A stretch of DNA of 26,339 bases from contig CALATC010000235.1 of NCBI GenBank assembly GCA_937891475.1, forward strand, positions 1 to 26,339, read 5' to 3'. Of the stretch, positions 8,877-16,834 are shown piece by piece. The position numbers and the translations under genes are program-made. Source of the DNA: an uncultured Granulicatella sp. GTDB taxonomy: Bacteria > Bacillota > Bacilli > Lactobacillales > Aerococcaceae. The notes below the pieces were generated by a model, which saw only the letters and a program-made list of their open reading frames with translations, had not been told where the DNA came from and searched no databases. Positions within the stretch are counted from its first letter, which is position 1. The number at the start of each line of letters is the position of its first letter.

Positions 8877-9107
8877 TTAATCTTGTAATAGTTCAAAAAT
8901 TTCAATTGCGACTAAATCAATATCATCAAATTGGAATGTTTGTTTTGTCTCACAATCTTCTAACTCAAAGCTATCCGCTTCTTGATTAAATGTCACAACA
9001 CATTTTTCAACACCATCTTTTTCAAAACGACGAATTTCAATATCCGTGCTTTGATCCGCCATTGTTTGTAGACGTTGCACAATCGCAACTAGTTGTGAAG
9101 GTTTCAT
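8877..9107 (-). CDS. ykuJ: YkuJ family protein (DUF1797)
   Basis: This 76-residue acidic protein matches the small YkuJ family by its pattern: a leading VAIVQRLQTMAD helix, a central FEKDGVEKCVV strand, and the ending DDIDLVAIEIFELLQD, close to the B. subtilis YkuJ ending. The function is unknown. AAAGGGG lies 11 bases before the ATG. It stands alone between an upstream dehydrogenase gene and a terminator. Confidence 0.85.
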   Translation of the reverse strand: MKPSQLVAIVQRLQTMADQSTDIEIRRFEKDGVEKCVVTFNQEADSFELEDCETKQTFQFDDIDLVAIEIFELLQD

Positions 9108-9140
9108 GTTGCTTTACCCCTTTCAGCTTTCTTAATTTCT

Positions 9141-9149
9141 ATTCTACCA
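9141..9149 (-). promoter_or_regulatory. Possible extended -10 promoter of ykuJ
   Basis: The minus strand shows TGGTAGAAT, an extended -10 element, 34 bases before the ykuJ ATG. No good -35 box is seen, so this is tentative. Confidence 0.4.
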
Positions 9150-9205
9150 TAAAACTTTTTTAGATTATATGAAAATCCCTTTAAAAAACATACTTTTTTA
9201 TAAAT

Positions 9206-10078
9206 TTATTCAGGAAGTGTCCAATATAAGTGGATGAGTGCTTGTGTTCCTAAATCTCCGAAACCATCATCACAAACTGTTTCGTATAATTTTCTTGCTT
9301 GCAAGGTTGCTGGCAAGAATAATCCCATTCTTTCAGCTTCGTCAATTGCAATTCGTAAATCTTTTAAGAAATGTTTTGCAAAAAATCCTGGACTATAATC
9401 TTTCTTCAAAATTCTTGGTCCATAATTCGACAATGACCAGTTAGCGGCGCTTCCTGCTCCAACTGTTTGAAGTACTTTTTCTAAATCTAATTCAGCAGCT
9501 TTTGCATAAACTAACATTTCAACTAAGCCTGTCATCGTTCCAGCAATCATAATTTGATTCGCCATTTTAGTATGTTGACCAGCTCCATTTGTTCCTTGTA
9601 AGGTAATTGTTTTTGAAAAAGTCTCTAAAATAGGACGTACTTCTTCTAAAACAGACTCCTTACCGCCCACCATTGTGGATAATGTACCATTCTTAGCTCC
9701 TAAATCTCCTCCAGATACTGGAGCATCTAATGTCTCACAAGAATATTTTTCAGCTTCTTCTGCAATTTTCTTCGCCAAAAAAGGAGTACTTGTTGTTAAA
9801 TCAATCAGTATTGTAGATTTTTGTAAACCTTGAAAAATTCCTTGTTCCCCAAAATACACTTCTTCTACATCTGTTGGATATCCTACAATCGTTAATACAA
9901 CATCGGATTGATTTGCTACTTCTTTTGGAGTATCTGCCCATTTAGCTCCAGCATCGATTACTGCTTGCGCTTTTTCTTTTGTTCGATTATATACTGTAAC
10001 TGAATAACCGGCATTTAATAAGTGCTTCACCATAGAAGACCCCATTACGCCTGTTCCGATAAATCCTATTTTCTTCAT
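9206..10078 (-). CDS. NAD(P)-dependent beta-hydroxyacid dehydrogenase (HIBADH/GarR family)
   Basis: The 290-residue protein belongs to the 3-hydroxyisobutyrate / tartronate semialdehyde / 6-phosphogluconate-like dehydrogenase family. It has the N-terminal dinucleotide loop GFIGTGVMGSSM, the substrate-binding DAPVSGGDLGAKNGTL near residue 120, and the catalytic lysine in GAGQHTKMANQ near residue 170. The substrate cannot be read from sequence; succinic semialdehyde or glyoxylate reductases belong to the same family. Its ATG overlaps the glycosyltransferase stop by 4 bp. Confidence 0.88.
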   Translation of the reverse strand: MKKIGFIGTGVMGSSMVKHLLNAGYSVTVYNRTKEKAQAVIDAGAKWADTPKEVANQSDVVLTIVGYPTDVEEVYFGEQGIFQGLQKSTILIDLTTSTPFLAKKIAEEAEKYSCETLDAPVSGGDLGAKNGTLSTMVGGKESVLEEVRPILETFSKTITLQGTNGAGQHTKMANQIMIAGTMTGLVEMLVYAKAAELDLEKVLQTVGAGSAANWSLSNYGPRILKKDYSPGFFAKHFLKDLRIAIDEAERMGLFLPATLQARKLYETVCDDGFGDLGTQALIHLYWTLPE

Positions 10079-11301
10079 TCTTCAGTCTCCTTATCATCGT
10101 CATAGATTTTGAAGAAATTCATCTTTTCTATCCAAGTTTTAGTGTTTTCTTTATCGTGTTGATACGTATCAATTGCATCTTCATAAAAAGCTTCTACTCT
10201 TTTAGCAAATGTTACAGAAGAAATTTCTTCTAACAATTGATTTTGTAATTCCTGAACTTGACTAGAAGATTGTTTACTACATTCTAAATAAGCTAATACA
10301 CTTGAAGCAATATCTTCATCTTTTTCAAATAGCATTCCTAATTCTGGTTTTGTAATAAATTGTTGCAAATAATCATTTTTCTTTGCAATAACTGGAATTT
10401 TATTGACTAAAGCTTCTAAATAAGTCAATCCTTGGCTTTCTGATTCAGAAGCATTTACGTATAAATCAGCCATTTGATAATATTGAGATACATGTTTATG
10501 CTCTACCTCACCTGCAAATTGTACATATGGAGCAATTCCTAATCTTTCCACTTGTTTTTCCAGTTCTTCTTTTTCTGGACCTCCACCAACAATACAACAT
10601 TTTACTGAGGCATCTTTTTCTAAAATAGTAGGCATTGCATCTAATATTGCCGCAATATTTTTTTCTTTCGATAAACGACTTAAGGATAATAGTACTTTAT
10701 CTTCTTTTGTATAGCCTAGCTTTTCACGTAATTCTTCTGCAACTTTTGGTTTCATTTCTGGAATTTCAACACCTGTTGGAATGACACGAACTTCTTGGTT
10801 CACTCCATAAGATAATAATTTATCTTTTGTCATTTGACTTGGTGCAATCACTCCACGAGTTTGATTACAAAAGTTTTTTGAAATATATGCCACATGACTT
10901 GGTCTTAAAATCTTTCCATTTGCAATATAATGTAAATATTTTTCATACATTGTATGGTATGTATGGATTGTTGGAATCCCAAGCATTGCTCCTAAAATTT
11001 TTCCAAGTAATCCTAAACTAAATTCTGTTTGAGTATGGATAATATCTAATTCGTATTCTTGAGAAACTTTATAAGCTTCAATAAAGCCTTGAACGGCAAT
11101 TCTTCTTTCTTTAAATGAAAATAATGGAATACTTCCTAAGCGAACGATATTCCATTCTGGTATCGTAGCATTTGGATCGGTTGTTGTAAAAATAATAACC
11201 GTATGTCCGAGACGTTCTAATTCTTCTTTCAATACTCGCACAGACGTAGCAACACCACTTACTTGAGGGAAATAGGTGTCTGTAAAAATCCCTACTCGCA
11301 T
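10075..11301 (-). CDS. GT4 glycosyltransferase, probable diacylglycerol glucosyltransferase
   Basis: The 408-residue protein is a GT-B retaining glycosyltransferase. It starts MRVGIFTDTYFPQVSGVATS, the acceptor-side glycine motif of processive and monoglucosyl diacylglycerol synthases. IHTYHTMYEKYLHY lies near residue 120, and the nucleotide-sugar ExxxxxxxE motif is in ESESQGLTYLEAL near residue 310. By family it probably makes alpha-glucosyl-diacylglycerol, the membrane anchor of lipoteichoic acid. I start it at 11299-11301, where AAGGAGG lies five bases upstream; the longer frame reads through the promoter and a repeat. A second glucosyltransferase, common next to this gene in relatives, is absent. 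Confidence 0.85.
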   Translation of the reverse strand: MRVGIFTDTYFPQVSGVATSVRVLKEELERLGHTVIIFTTTDPNATIPEWNIVRLGSIPLFSFKERRIAVQGFIEAYKVSQEYELDIIHTQTEFSLGLLGKILGAMLGIPTIHTYHTMYEKYLHYIANGKILRPSHVAYISKNFCNQTRGVIAPSQMTKDKLLSYGVNQEVRVIPTGVEIPEMKPKVAEELREKLGYTKEDKVLLSLSRLSKEKNIAAILDAMPTILEKDASVKCCIVGGGPEKEELEKQVERLGIAPYVQFAGEVEHKHVSQYYQMADLYVNASESESQGLTYLEALVNKIPVIAKKNDYLQQFITKPELGMLFEKDEDIASSVLAYLECSKQSSSQVQELQNQLLEEISSVTFAKRVEAFYEDAIDTYQHDKENTKTWIEKMNFFKIYDDDKETEE

Positions 11302-11365
11302 AAGTTCCTCCTTAAATATCTCTATTGGTCTTTTTATTCGTTCTAATTCTTTCACACGTATCTCT

Positions 11366-11394
11366 ATTATATACGATAGTCCAATATCTGTCAC
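11366..11394 (-). promoter_or_regulatory. Promoter of the glycosyltransferase gene
   Basis: The minus strand has GTGACA (11394-11389), a 17-bp spacer and a perfect TATAAT (11371-11366). The start site would lie about 60 bases before the ATG. The -35 box lies only about 27 bp from the edge of repeat copy A1. Confidence 0.85.
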
Positions 11395-11420
11395 GAAGTA
11401 CAAGAAAATATAATACAAAC

Positions 11421-11503
11421 CAAAGACTTCCCATAGTAGCTCTATAGCCATGAAACCGAAGGTTTACTTGCGTCCTCAGCTACTATTCCCAGGGAAGTCT
11501 ATT
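11421..11503. repeat. Multi-hairpin repeat, copy A1 (short form)
   Basis: The outer stem is AGACTTCCC (11424-11432) with GGGAAGTCT (11492-11500). It is followed by ATAGTAGCT (11433-11441) with AGCTACTAT (11478-11486), and a 5-base bulge sits on the right side. Inside lies only one small hairpin, AAACC-GAA-GGTTT. Compared with copy A2, two inner hairpins are missing. It lies between the sodA terminator and the glycosyltransferase promoter, in a 509-bp gene-free stretch. The 82 bases between A1 and A2 show no gene. Confidence 0.85.
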
Positions 11504-11585
11504 AAACGACATTAATATAAAATATTATTTCTAACCTTCTCTACTACGAAAAATCATGAATATACGCATCTCCCATGATACAAAT

Positions 11586-11726
11586 CAAAGACTTTCCATA
11601 GTAGCTTTAGTAATAAAAGCCACACCGGCTTTTATTACGGGAAAAATCGAGACTGAGGCTCGATTTTTAGCAATGAAACCGAAGGTTTGCTTGCGTCCCA
11701 GCTACTATCCCCAGGGAAGTCTATTA
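11586..11726. repeat. Multi-hairpin repeat, copy A2 (full form)
   Basis: The same outer stem as A1 (AGACTTTCC with GGGAAGTCT, ATAGTAGCT with AGCTACTAT) encloses three hairpins. P2 is a perfect 12-bp stem (11610-11621 with 11627-11638). P3 is a perfect 10-bp stem (11642-11651 with 11659-11668). P4 is AAACC/GGTTT closed by AGC/GCT. The result is a four-way junction. No open frame is supported in it. Confidence 0.88.
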
Positions 11727-11743
11727 GAAAAATCTTTTCCACA

Positions 11744-11787
11744 CTAAAAAAACTCTCCAAGCTTCCCCACCGGAATCTCAAAGAGTT
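11744..11787 (-). terminator. sodA terminator
   Basis: On the minus strand AACTCT pairs with AGAGTT. The stem continues inward with TTGAGATTCC against GGAAGCTTGG (one mismatch and some G-U pairs) to a 5-base loop. It ends in seven T. It lies about 24 bases after the sodA stop. Confidence 0.9.
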
Positions 11788-11810
11788 AACAAATCAAAAT
11801 TTCTTAAAAA

Positions 11811-12419
11811 TTATTTTGCAGCTTCATAACGACGAGCTACTTCATTCCAATCAACTACATTCCAAAATGCTGCAATGTAATCAGGACGACGGTTTTGGTA
11901 GTTTAAGTAATAAGCATGTTCCCAAACATCTAAACCTAAAATTGGAGTTTTACCATCTGTTAATGGGTTATCTTGGTTTGGAGTAGAAACTACTTCTAAT
12001 TCACCATTTGAAACAACTAGCCAAGCCCAACCTGAACCAAAACGAGTTGCTGCTGCTTGAGAGAATGCTTGTTTGAATGCATCAAATCCACCGAATTTTT
12101 TATCGATTGCTGCTGCTAATTCACCTGTAGGTTGACCTCCACCATTTGGTGAAATTACAGTCCAGAATAAGCTATGGTTTGCATGTCCACCACCATTGTT
12201 GCGAACAGCTCCACGAATATCTTCTGGTACAGATGCTAAGTCTGCTACTAATTCTTCCACGCTTTTTTCAAATAAAGCTGGGTGTTTTTCTACAGCTGCG
12301 TTTAAGTTTGTTACATAAGCATTGTGGTGCTTATCATGGTGGATTTCCATTGTTAAAGCATCCACGTGAGGTTCTAATGCAGAGAACTCATACGCTAATT
12401 TTGGTAATTCATAAGTCAT
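11811..12419 (-). CDS. sodA: Superoxide dismutase, Mn/Fe type
   Basis: SodA converts superoxide to hydrogen peroxide and oxygen in the cytoplasm. The 202-residue protein has the expected metal ligands: His in [13 protein letters not shown], His in [11 protein letters not shown], and Asp and His in [17 protein letters not shown]. The pattern is that of manganese or cambialistic bacterial enzymes; metal preference is inferred. It has its own terminator. The leader upstream holds a small inverted repeat, AGTAC/GTACT, around 12438-12456 just before GGAGG. The promoter is not clear. It is transcribed divergently from cshB. Confidence 0.97.
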   Translation of the reverse strand: MTYELPKLAYEFSALEPHVDALTMEIHHDKHHNAYVTNLNAAVEKHPALFEKSVEELVADLASVPEDIRGAVRNNGGGHANHSLFWTVISPNGGGQPTGELAAAIDKKFGGFDAFKQAFSQAAATRFGSGWAWLVVSNGELEVVSTPNQDNPLTDGKTPILGLDVWEHAYYLNYQNRRPDYIAAFWNVVDWNEVARRYEAAK

Positions 12420-12548
12420 AATTAATTCCTCCTATATAGTACAGTTATAAGTACTGTTTGATATTTAAAGGATAACACTCTTTCATATGTAAACGCAATT
12501 TTTTTGCTTACAATTTTATGATATTTCTATCAATAAAATGTTCTCATT

Positions 12549-12577
12549 TTTAAAATCCGTTAAAACTATGGTATAAT
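12549..12577 (+). promoter_or_regulatory. Promoter of cshB
   Basis: TATAAT at 12572-12577 is preceded by TGG, an extended -10. A weak -35 TTTAAA lies 17 bp upstream. The start site would be about 35 bases before the ATG. Confidence 0.75.
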
Positions 12578-12617
12578 AGCATCGCTTCAAACTAGATTAT
12601 AGAAAAGAGATGAGTAC

Positions 12618-13949
12618 ATGAAATTTACAGATTATCAATTACAACCATTTTTACAAACGGCATTAGAAAAACTATCATTTTCTACTCCAACTAAAATTCA
12701 AGAAAAAATTATTCCTTTATTGTTAAAAGGAGAATCTGTTATCGGTCAATCGCAAACAGGAAGTGGAAAAAGTCACAGTTTCTTATTACCACTAATTCAT
12801 AAAATCGATCCAAATAAACAAGAATTACAATTAGTTATTACTGTTCCAAGTCGTGAACTAGCAGAACAATTAGTACGTGTAACTGCTCAATTAATTGAAG
12901 AAGCTCCTACTCCAATTTTATTAGAAAAATGTGTTGGAGGAACAGATAAACTTCGTCAAGTTCAAAAATTACAACAAACGGCTCCTCATATTGTCATTGG
13001 AACTCCAGGTAGAATTTTCGATTTAATGCGAGAAAATGCTCTCCTAGTTCAAACAACAACGATGATGGTAGTCGACGAAGCAGATATGACGTTTGACTTA
13101 GGATTTTTAGAAACAGTCGATGAAATTGCTTCAAGAATGCCGAAAGAGTTACAAATGTCAGTATTTTCTGCGACTATTCCAGATAAAATTAAACCATTTC
13201 TTAAGAAATATCTTGGAAATCCAAAAATTATTCATGTTGAAAATAAACAATTAGTTTCTCCAACGATTACGAATCAATTATTAGTAACGAAAACACAAAA
13301 TCCATTAGAGGTGTTATTTGAATTAATTACATTAGGGCATCCATACTTAATGTTAATTTTCGTCAATACAAAACAAAAAGCGGATGAAGTGACAGCATTT
13401 TTACGTGAGAAAAGCTTAAAAGTTGCTACCATTCATGGAGATATTCCTGCTCGTGAACGTCGTCGTGTGATGAAGCAAATTCAACAAATGGAATATCAAT
13501 ATGTAGTAGCAACAGATTTAGCGGCTCGTGGTATTGATATTGAAGGTGTTTCTCATGTCATTAACTTAGAAATTCCTAACGAATTAGAATTTTTCATTCA
13601 CCGTGTTGGACGTACTGGTAGAAATGGATTAGAAGGACAAGCCATCACTTTCTACACACCGAACCAAGAACAAGCGATTCAAACACTTGAATCAAAAGGA
13701 ATTTCTTTTGAAACAATGGAATTAAAAAATGGCGAATTAGTGGAAAGTTATGACCGCTCTCGTCGTGAAAAAAGAAAAAATACCCAAAGTTCTGACTTAG
13801 ATCCTCGCTTAAAAGGAATGATTAAAAAAGCGAAAAAACATGTCAAACCTGGGTACAAGAAAAAACTAACTCATGAAATTAAACAAAAACAAAGAATTGA
13901 ACGTAAAAAACAAAATCGTCAATCTGCAAGAAAGAAAAATAGTAAATAA
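12618..13949 (+). CDS. cshB: DEAD-box RNA helicase, CshB type
   Basis: The 443-residue protein is an ATP-dependent RNA helicase. The motifs come in order: FTDYQLQPFL and PTKIQ (Q motif), SQTGSGKS (Walker A), PSRELAEQL, VVDEADM (DEAD), SVFSATIP (SAT), and the C-terminal TDLAARGIDI and HRVGRTGRNG. A basic tail of about 60 residues is probably an RNA-binding extension. Length and variant motifs fit the CshB/YqfR group, linked to cold growth and ribosome assembly. The Shine-Dalgarno sequence is weak (AAGAGA). It ends at a shared terminator. Confidence 0.93.
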   Translation: MKFTDYQLQPFLQTALEKLSFSTPTKIQEKIIPLLLKGESVIGQSQTGSGKSHSFLLPLIHKIDPNKQELQLVITVPSRELAEQLVRVTAQLIEEAPTPILLEKCVGGTDKLRQVQKLQQTAPHIVIGTPGRIFDLMRENALLVQTTTMMVVDEADMTFDLGFLETVDEIASRMPKELQMSVFSATIPDKIKPFLKKYLGNPKIIHVENKQLVSPTITNQLLVTKTQNPLEVLFELITLGHPYLMLIFVNTKQKADEVTAFLREKSLKVATIHGDIPARERRRVMKQIQQMEYQYVVATDLAARGIDIEGVSHVINLEIPNELEFFIHRVGRTGRNGLEGQAITFYTPNQEQAIQTLESKGISFETMELKNGELVESYDRSRREKRKNTQSSDLDPRLKGMIKKAKKHVKPGYKKKLTHEIKQKQRIERKKQNRQSARKKNSK

Positions 13950-13956
13950 TAATAAA

Positions 13957-13984
13957 AAGCTGGAGAACAAAAATTCTCCAGCTT
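13957..13984. terminator. Bidirectional terminator, cshB and DUF1189 gene
   Basis: AAGCTGGAGAA and TTCTCCAGCTT form a perfect 11-bp stem with a 6-base loop. A and T runs lie on both sides, so it can end transcripts from both converging genes. Confidence 0.92.
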
Positions 13985-13987
13985 ATT

Positions 13988-14776
13988 TTATAGTGGTCGA
14001 TTATTTTTCAAAAATTCGCGAATACCTAGTACCCAATTAAACGAAGTTGCTAAAAAGATGAACTCTCCTGGTCCTATAAAACGAATTCCTAGTAAATCAA
14101 TCATCGTATAAATTAATACAGGCAAAACAGCTGCCCCTAGAACTACTTGCCAACCAATCGGTTTTGGGAAACGGATAAAGACTTTCATAAATAATACGGC
14201 TATCAGTTTTACGATGAAAGAAACAATCCATAAAATAATAAATAAGTAAACCGTATTAAATAGGAAATACATGACAAAAACAATCAGTAAACTTAACCAA
14301 ATATTTTTTTGGAAAGTAACTGCAATATCTTTGAAAAATGATTTATTCATATTTTCTAACTGACTTAACTCAATTTTTTGATGATTAATATTCGTTTCTA
14401 AATAAAATCCATCTTTTAATAAGGCAAATACAGGAACTGTTGAAGAAGTTTCATTTAATAAATCTTCACTTGTTGTCTTTCCACTTTCATCAAAGACAAA
14501 GATTAAACTATCTGTCTTATAAACAAATCCTTTATTTTTTTCTTGAGTGATTAATTGCTGATTTTTCACTTCAAATTCTGGTAATTGTTGACTAATTTCT
14601 ACTAAATCCTGCCCTAATGAGTGAAATAAGCCAGCCATTTGAATCATCCCTGGCAACATTAATAATAGTGTTAATAAGAAAAATACTCGTTTTGAGGACT
14701 TCATTGGTTTTACAATAATTTTCCATAATTGTGTTGGGTTGAGAATTGCTATCCTCAAAAATTCTTTTATGGTCAT
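13988..14776 (-). CDS. DUF1189 family membrane protein
   Basis: The 262-residue protein has one hydrophobic helix near residues 31-50, a hydrophilic extracellular part of about 100 residues, then three or four further helices (for example IWLSLLIVFVMYFLFN and VVLGAAVLPVLIYTMI). Layout and the N-terminal sequence FLRIAILNPTQLWKI fit the DUF1189 family of low-GC Gram-positives, function unknown. I start it at the ATG at 14774-14776 after AGGAGTG, 17 residues inside the longest frame. It is alone and convergent with cshB. Confidence 0.8.
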   Translation of the reverse strand: MTIKEFLRIAILNPTQLWKIIVKPMKSSKRVFFLLTLLLMLPGMIQMAGLFHSLGQDLVEISQQLPEFEVKNQQLITQEKNKGFVYKTDSLIFVFDESGKTTSEDLLNETSSTVPVFALLKDGFYLETNINHQKIELSQLENMNKSFFKDIAVTFQKNIWLSLLIVFVMYFLFNTVYLFIILWIVSFIVKLIAVLFMKVFIRFPKPIGWQVVLGAAVLPVLIYTMIDLLGIRFIGPGEFIFLATSFNWVLGIREFLKNNRPL

Positions 14777-14967
14777 ATGATACACTCCTACAAATTGAAC
14801 TATTGTGTTTAATCTAACACATTTCACTTCCTACATGCAAGAAATGCCCTTTATTTCAGCCCTATCTTTCCTTTTCAAAATTAAATTTTATTTTCAGTTC
14901 AATTATTAGACATTTTTCCCTTTATATTTTACACTGGAAAAGAAATCTGAACTAGGAGGCATTCATT

Positions 14968-16428
14968 ATGCAAGAACAAAAAGTATTAATTACTTTTTTT
15001 GGTGCAACAGGGGATTTAGCAAGTCGTAAATTATACCCAGCACTATTTCGTTTATTTCAAAAAGGGTTCATTCGCAATCATTTTGCGGTAATTGGTACAG
15101 CACGTCGTGAATGGACTGACGAACATTTTCGTGAAGTTGTAGTAAAATCTGTCCAAAGTTTAACAGAAGATGTCAATCAAGCAGAAGAATTTGCTAGTCA
15201 CTTCTACTACCAAGCACACAATGTAACAGATACTCATCACTATGTCGTATTAAAAGAATTGTCTGAAAAATTAGACCAACAATATGGAATCGAAGGAAAT
15301 AGAATTTTCTACTTAGCAATGGCTCCTTCATTTTTCGGAACAATTACTCAGCATTTAAAAGACGAAGCTTTATTAACAGATCATGGCTATAACCGTTTAA
15401 TTATTGAAAAACCATTCGGTAAAGATTATGAATCTGCTCAAATTTTAAACGAACAATTACGTCACTCTTTTGATGAAAATCAAATTTATCGTATCGACCA
15501 CTATTTAGGAAAAGAAATGATTCAAAACATTACTGCTGTTCGTTTTGCGAACCGTGTATTTGAAACAATGTGGAATCGTGAACACATTGATAATGTTCAA
15601 ATTACGCTTGCTGAACAAGTAGGTGTTGAAGAACGTGGTGGATATTATGAAACAAGTGGTGCTTTAAGAGATATGGTTCAAAACCATATTTTACAAATTT
15701 TAGCATTAGTCGCTATGGAGCCACCTCAATCATTTGAAGCAGTTCGTCAAAACAAAATTAATGTGTTAGAACAATTACGTCACTATTCTCCTGAAGAAGT
15801 TGCTAAAAATTTTGTTCGTGGGCAATATGGTCCTTCATTAGATGGTAGCTTACCTGGTTACCGTCAAGATCAAAATGTTTCTGACGATTCTAACATGGAA
15901 ACTTATGTAGCTGGTAAAGTCTTTATCGATAATGAGCGTTGGAAAGATGTTCCATTTTATGTTCGTACAGGTAAGAGTTTAAATTCTAAAACAACTGTCA
16001 TCGACGTTGTCTTTAAAGAAGCTGATTCACCATTATTTGAACATGAAACAAAAGGTAAATGCCCTTCAAACCGAATTTCTATTCATATTACTCCTAAAGA
16101 AGGCTTCTGCTTTGTTATTAATTCTAAAGCTGTTGGAAATTCATATGGATTACAAACAAGTCATTTAGAAAAAATCTTTGATAAGAATTTCGGTTTAAGC
16201 AGTCCTGAAGCATACGAACGTTTAATTTTAGACTGTATGGAAGGAGATATGACGAACTTCACTCATTGGGAAGAAGTTGCTGCATCATGGAAATTTGTGG
16301 ATCGTATTCGCCAAGCATGGGATGCTGAGTCATCTGTACAATTCCCTAATTATCCTGCAGGTTCATCTGGACCACAAGAAAGTTTTGACTTATTAGCTCA
16401 AGACGGACGTTGTTGGGTACAAAAATAG
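14968..16428 (+). CDS. zwf: Glucose-6-phosphate 1-dehydrogenase
   Basis: Zwf oxidises glucose 6-phosphate with NADP to 6-phosphogluconolactone, opening the pentose phosphate pathway. The 486-residue protein has the N-terminal FFGATGDLASRKLYPALFRL, the conserved IIEKPFGKD, and the active-site RIDHYLGKEMIQN with the substrate-binding His and Lys. AGGAGG lies eight bases before the ATG. It is divergent from the DUF1189 gene; a clear promoter was not found in the 190-bp gap. It ends in a strong terminator. Confidence 0.97.
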   Translation: MQEQKVLITFFGATGDLASRKLYPALFRLFQKGFIRNHFAVIGTARREWTDEHFREVVVKSVQSLTEDVNQAEEFASHFYYQAHNVTDTHHYVVLKELSEKLDQQYGIEGNRIFYLAMAPSFFGTITQHLKDEALLTDHGYNRLIIEKPFGKDYESAQILNEQLRHSFDENQIYRIDHYLGKEMIQNITAVRFANRVFETMWNREHIDNVQITLAEQVGVEERGGYYETSGALRDMVQNHILQILALVAMEPPQSFEAVRQNKINVLEQLRHYSPEEVAKNFVRGQYGPSLDGSLPGYRQDQNVSDDSNMETYVAGKVFIDNERWKDVPFYVRTGKSLNSKTTVIDVVFKEADSPLFEHETKGKCPSNRISIHITPKEGFCFVINSKAVGNSYGLQTSHLEKIFDKNFGLSSPEAYERLILDCMEGDMTNFTHWEEVAASWKFVDRIRQAWDAESSVQFPNYPAGSSGPQESFDLLAQDGRCWVQK

Positions 16429-16435
16429 AGATAAT

Positions 16436-16472
16436 AAAAAGAGTTAGAGGATAACCCCCTAACTCTTTTTTA
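16436..16472. terminator. zwf terminator
   Basis: AAAAAGAGTTAG and CTAACTCTTTTT form a perfect 12-bp stem with an 11-base loop, followed by more T. It has A and T runs on both sides and may also stop pepF transcripts that have crossed the repeat. Confidence 0.92.
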
Positions 16473-16506
16473 TTGAGCTAATATAATACTGTCCAAATAC
16501 TAATTC

Positions 16507-16516
16507 AGTCAAGTCT
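16507..16516. repeat. Isolated right-arm fragment of the repeat
   Basis: AGTCAAGTCT here, followed by CATCTTT, is the same as the right end of copies B1 (16641-16650) and B2 (16822-16831). It looks like the remnant of a further copy or a shared junction. Confidence 0.65.
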
Positions 16517-16552
16517 CATCTTTTACGATTTCTCATTTGTTCACGTAAGTAA

Positions 16553-16650
16553 CGAAAGACTTGGAAAAGTTGACACCCTAGGATCAACTTTTAGCCAAGA
16601 GACTCACACAGTGAGGCTACTACCGTCCTAGTACTACCTCAGTCAAGTCT
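16553..16650. repeat. Multi-hairpin repeat, copy B1 (short form)
   Basis: The outer stem is AGACTTG (16557-16563) with CAAGTCT (16644-16650). Inside are P3 (AAAAGTTGA 16565-16573 with TCAACTTTT 16584-16592) and P4 (CTCAC-ACA-GTGAG closed by AGCC/GGCT). The left half of the inner outer-stem and all of P2 are missing, although the right half GTACTAC remains. It is in tandem with B2 in the 391-bp space between the convergent genes zwf and pepF. Confidence 0.83.
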
Positions 16651-16686
16651 CATCTTTAACGCTCTCTCATGTATCCACGTACAAAA

Positions 16687-16834
16687 CGAAAGAGTTGACG
16701 CAGTAGTACGAGCAATAGAATCTGTATCACAGATTCTATTGCAGGAAAAGTTGAGACCCTAGGCTCAACTTTTAGCCAAGAGACTCACACAGTGAGGCTA
16801 CTGGCGTCCTAGTACTACCCTAGTCAAGTCTATT
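16687..16834. repeat. Multi-hairpin repeat, copy B2 (full form)
   Basis: The outer stem is AGAGTTGAC (16691-16699) with GTCAAGTCT (16823-16831), one mismatch, then GTAGTAC with GTACTAC. P2 is AATAGAATCTGT against ACAGATTCTATT, closed by GC/GC. P3 is AAAAGTTGAG (16746-16755) with CTCAACTTTT (16764-16773). P4 is CTCAC-ACA-GTGAG with AGCC/GGCT. Layout and linkers (AGG, GCGTCC) match copy A2. The right end overlaps the pepF stop codon and last codons. Confidence 0.87.

Noticed and set aside
11302..11451. 50-residue N-terminal extension of the glycosyltransferase
   Set aside because: It covers the promoter and repeat copy A1. The internal ATG at 11301 has a perfect AAGGAGG site and starts at the conserved family N-terminus.
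11586..11726. tRNA or tRNA-like gene, because of the four-way junction
   Set aside because: Stem lengths of 9, 12 and 10 bp, lack of the TTCRA loop and D-loop sequences, and no CCA-type acceptor end rule out a tRNA.
16506..16834. CRISPR array
   Set aside because: The repeated units are long (about 100-150 bp), palindromic and unequal, without short direct repeats and unique spacers; no cas gene is near.
11421..16834. Insertion sequence or transposon
   Set aside because: No transposase frame lies in or next to the copies. A MITE origin cannot be excluded, but clear target-site duplications are not seen.
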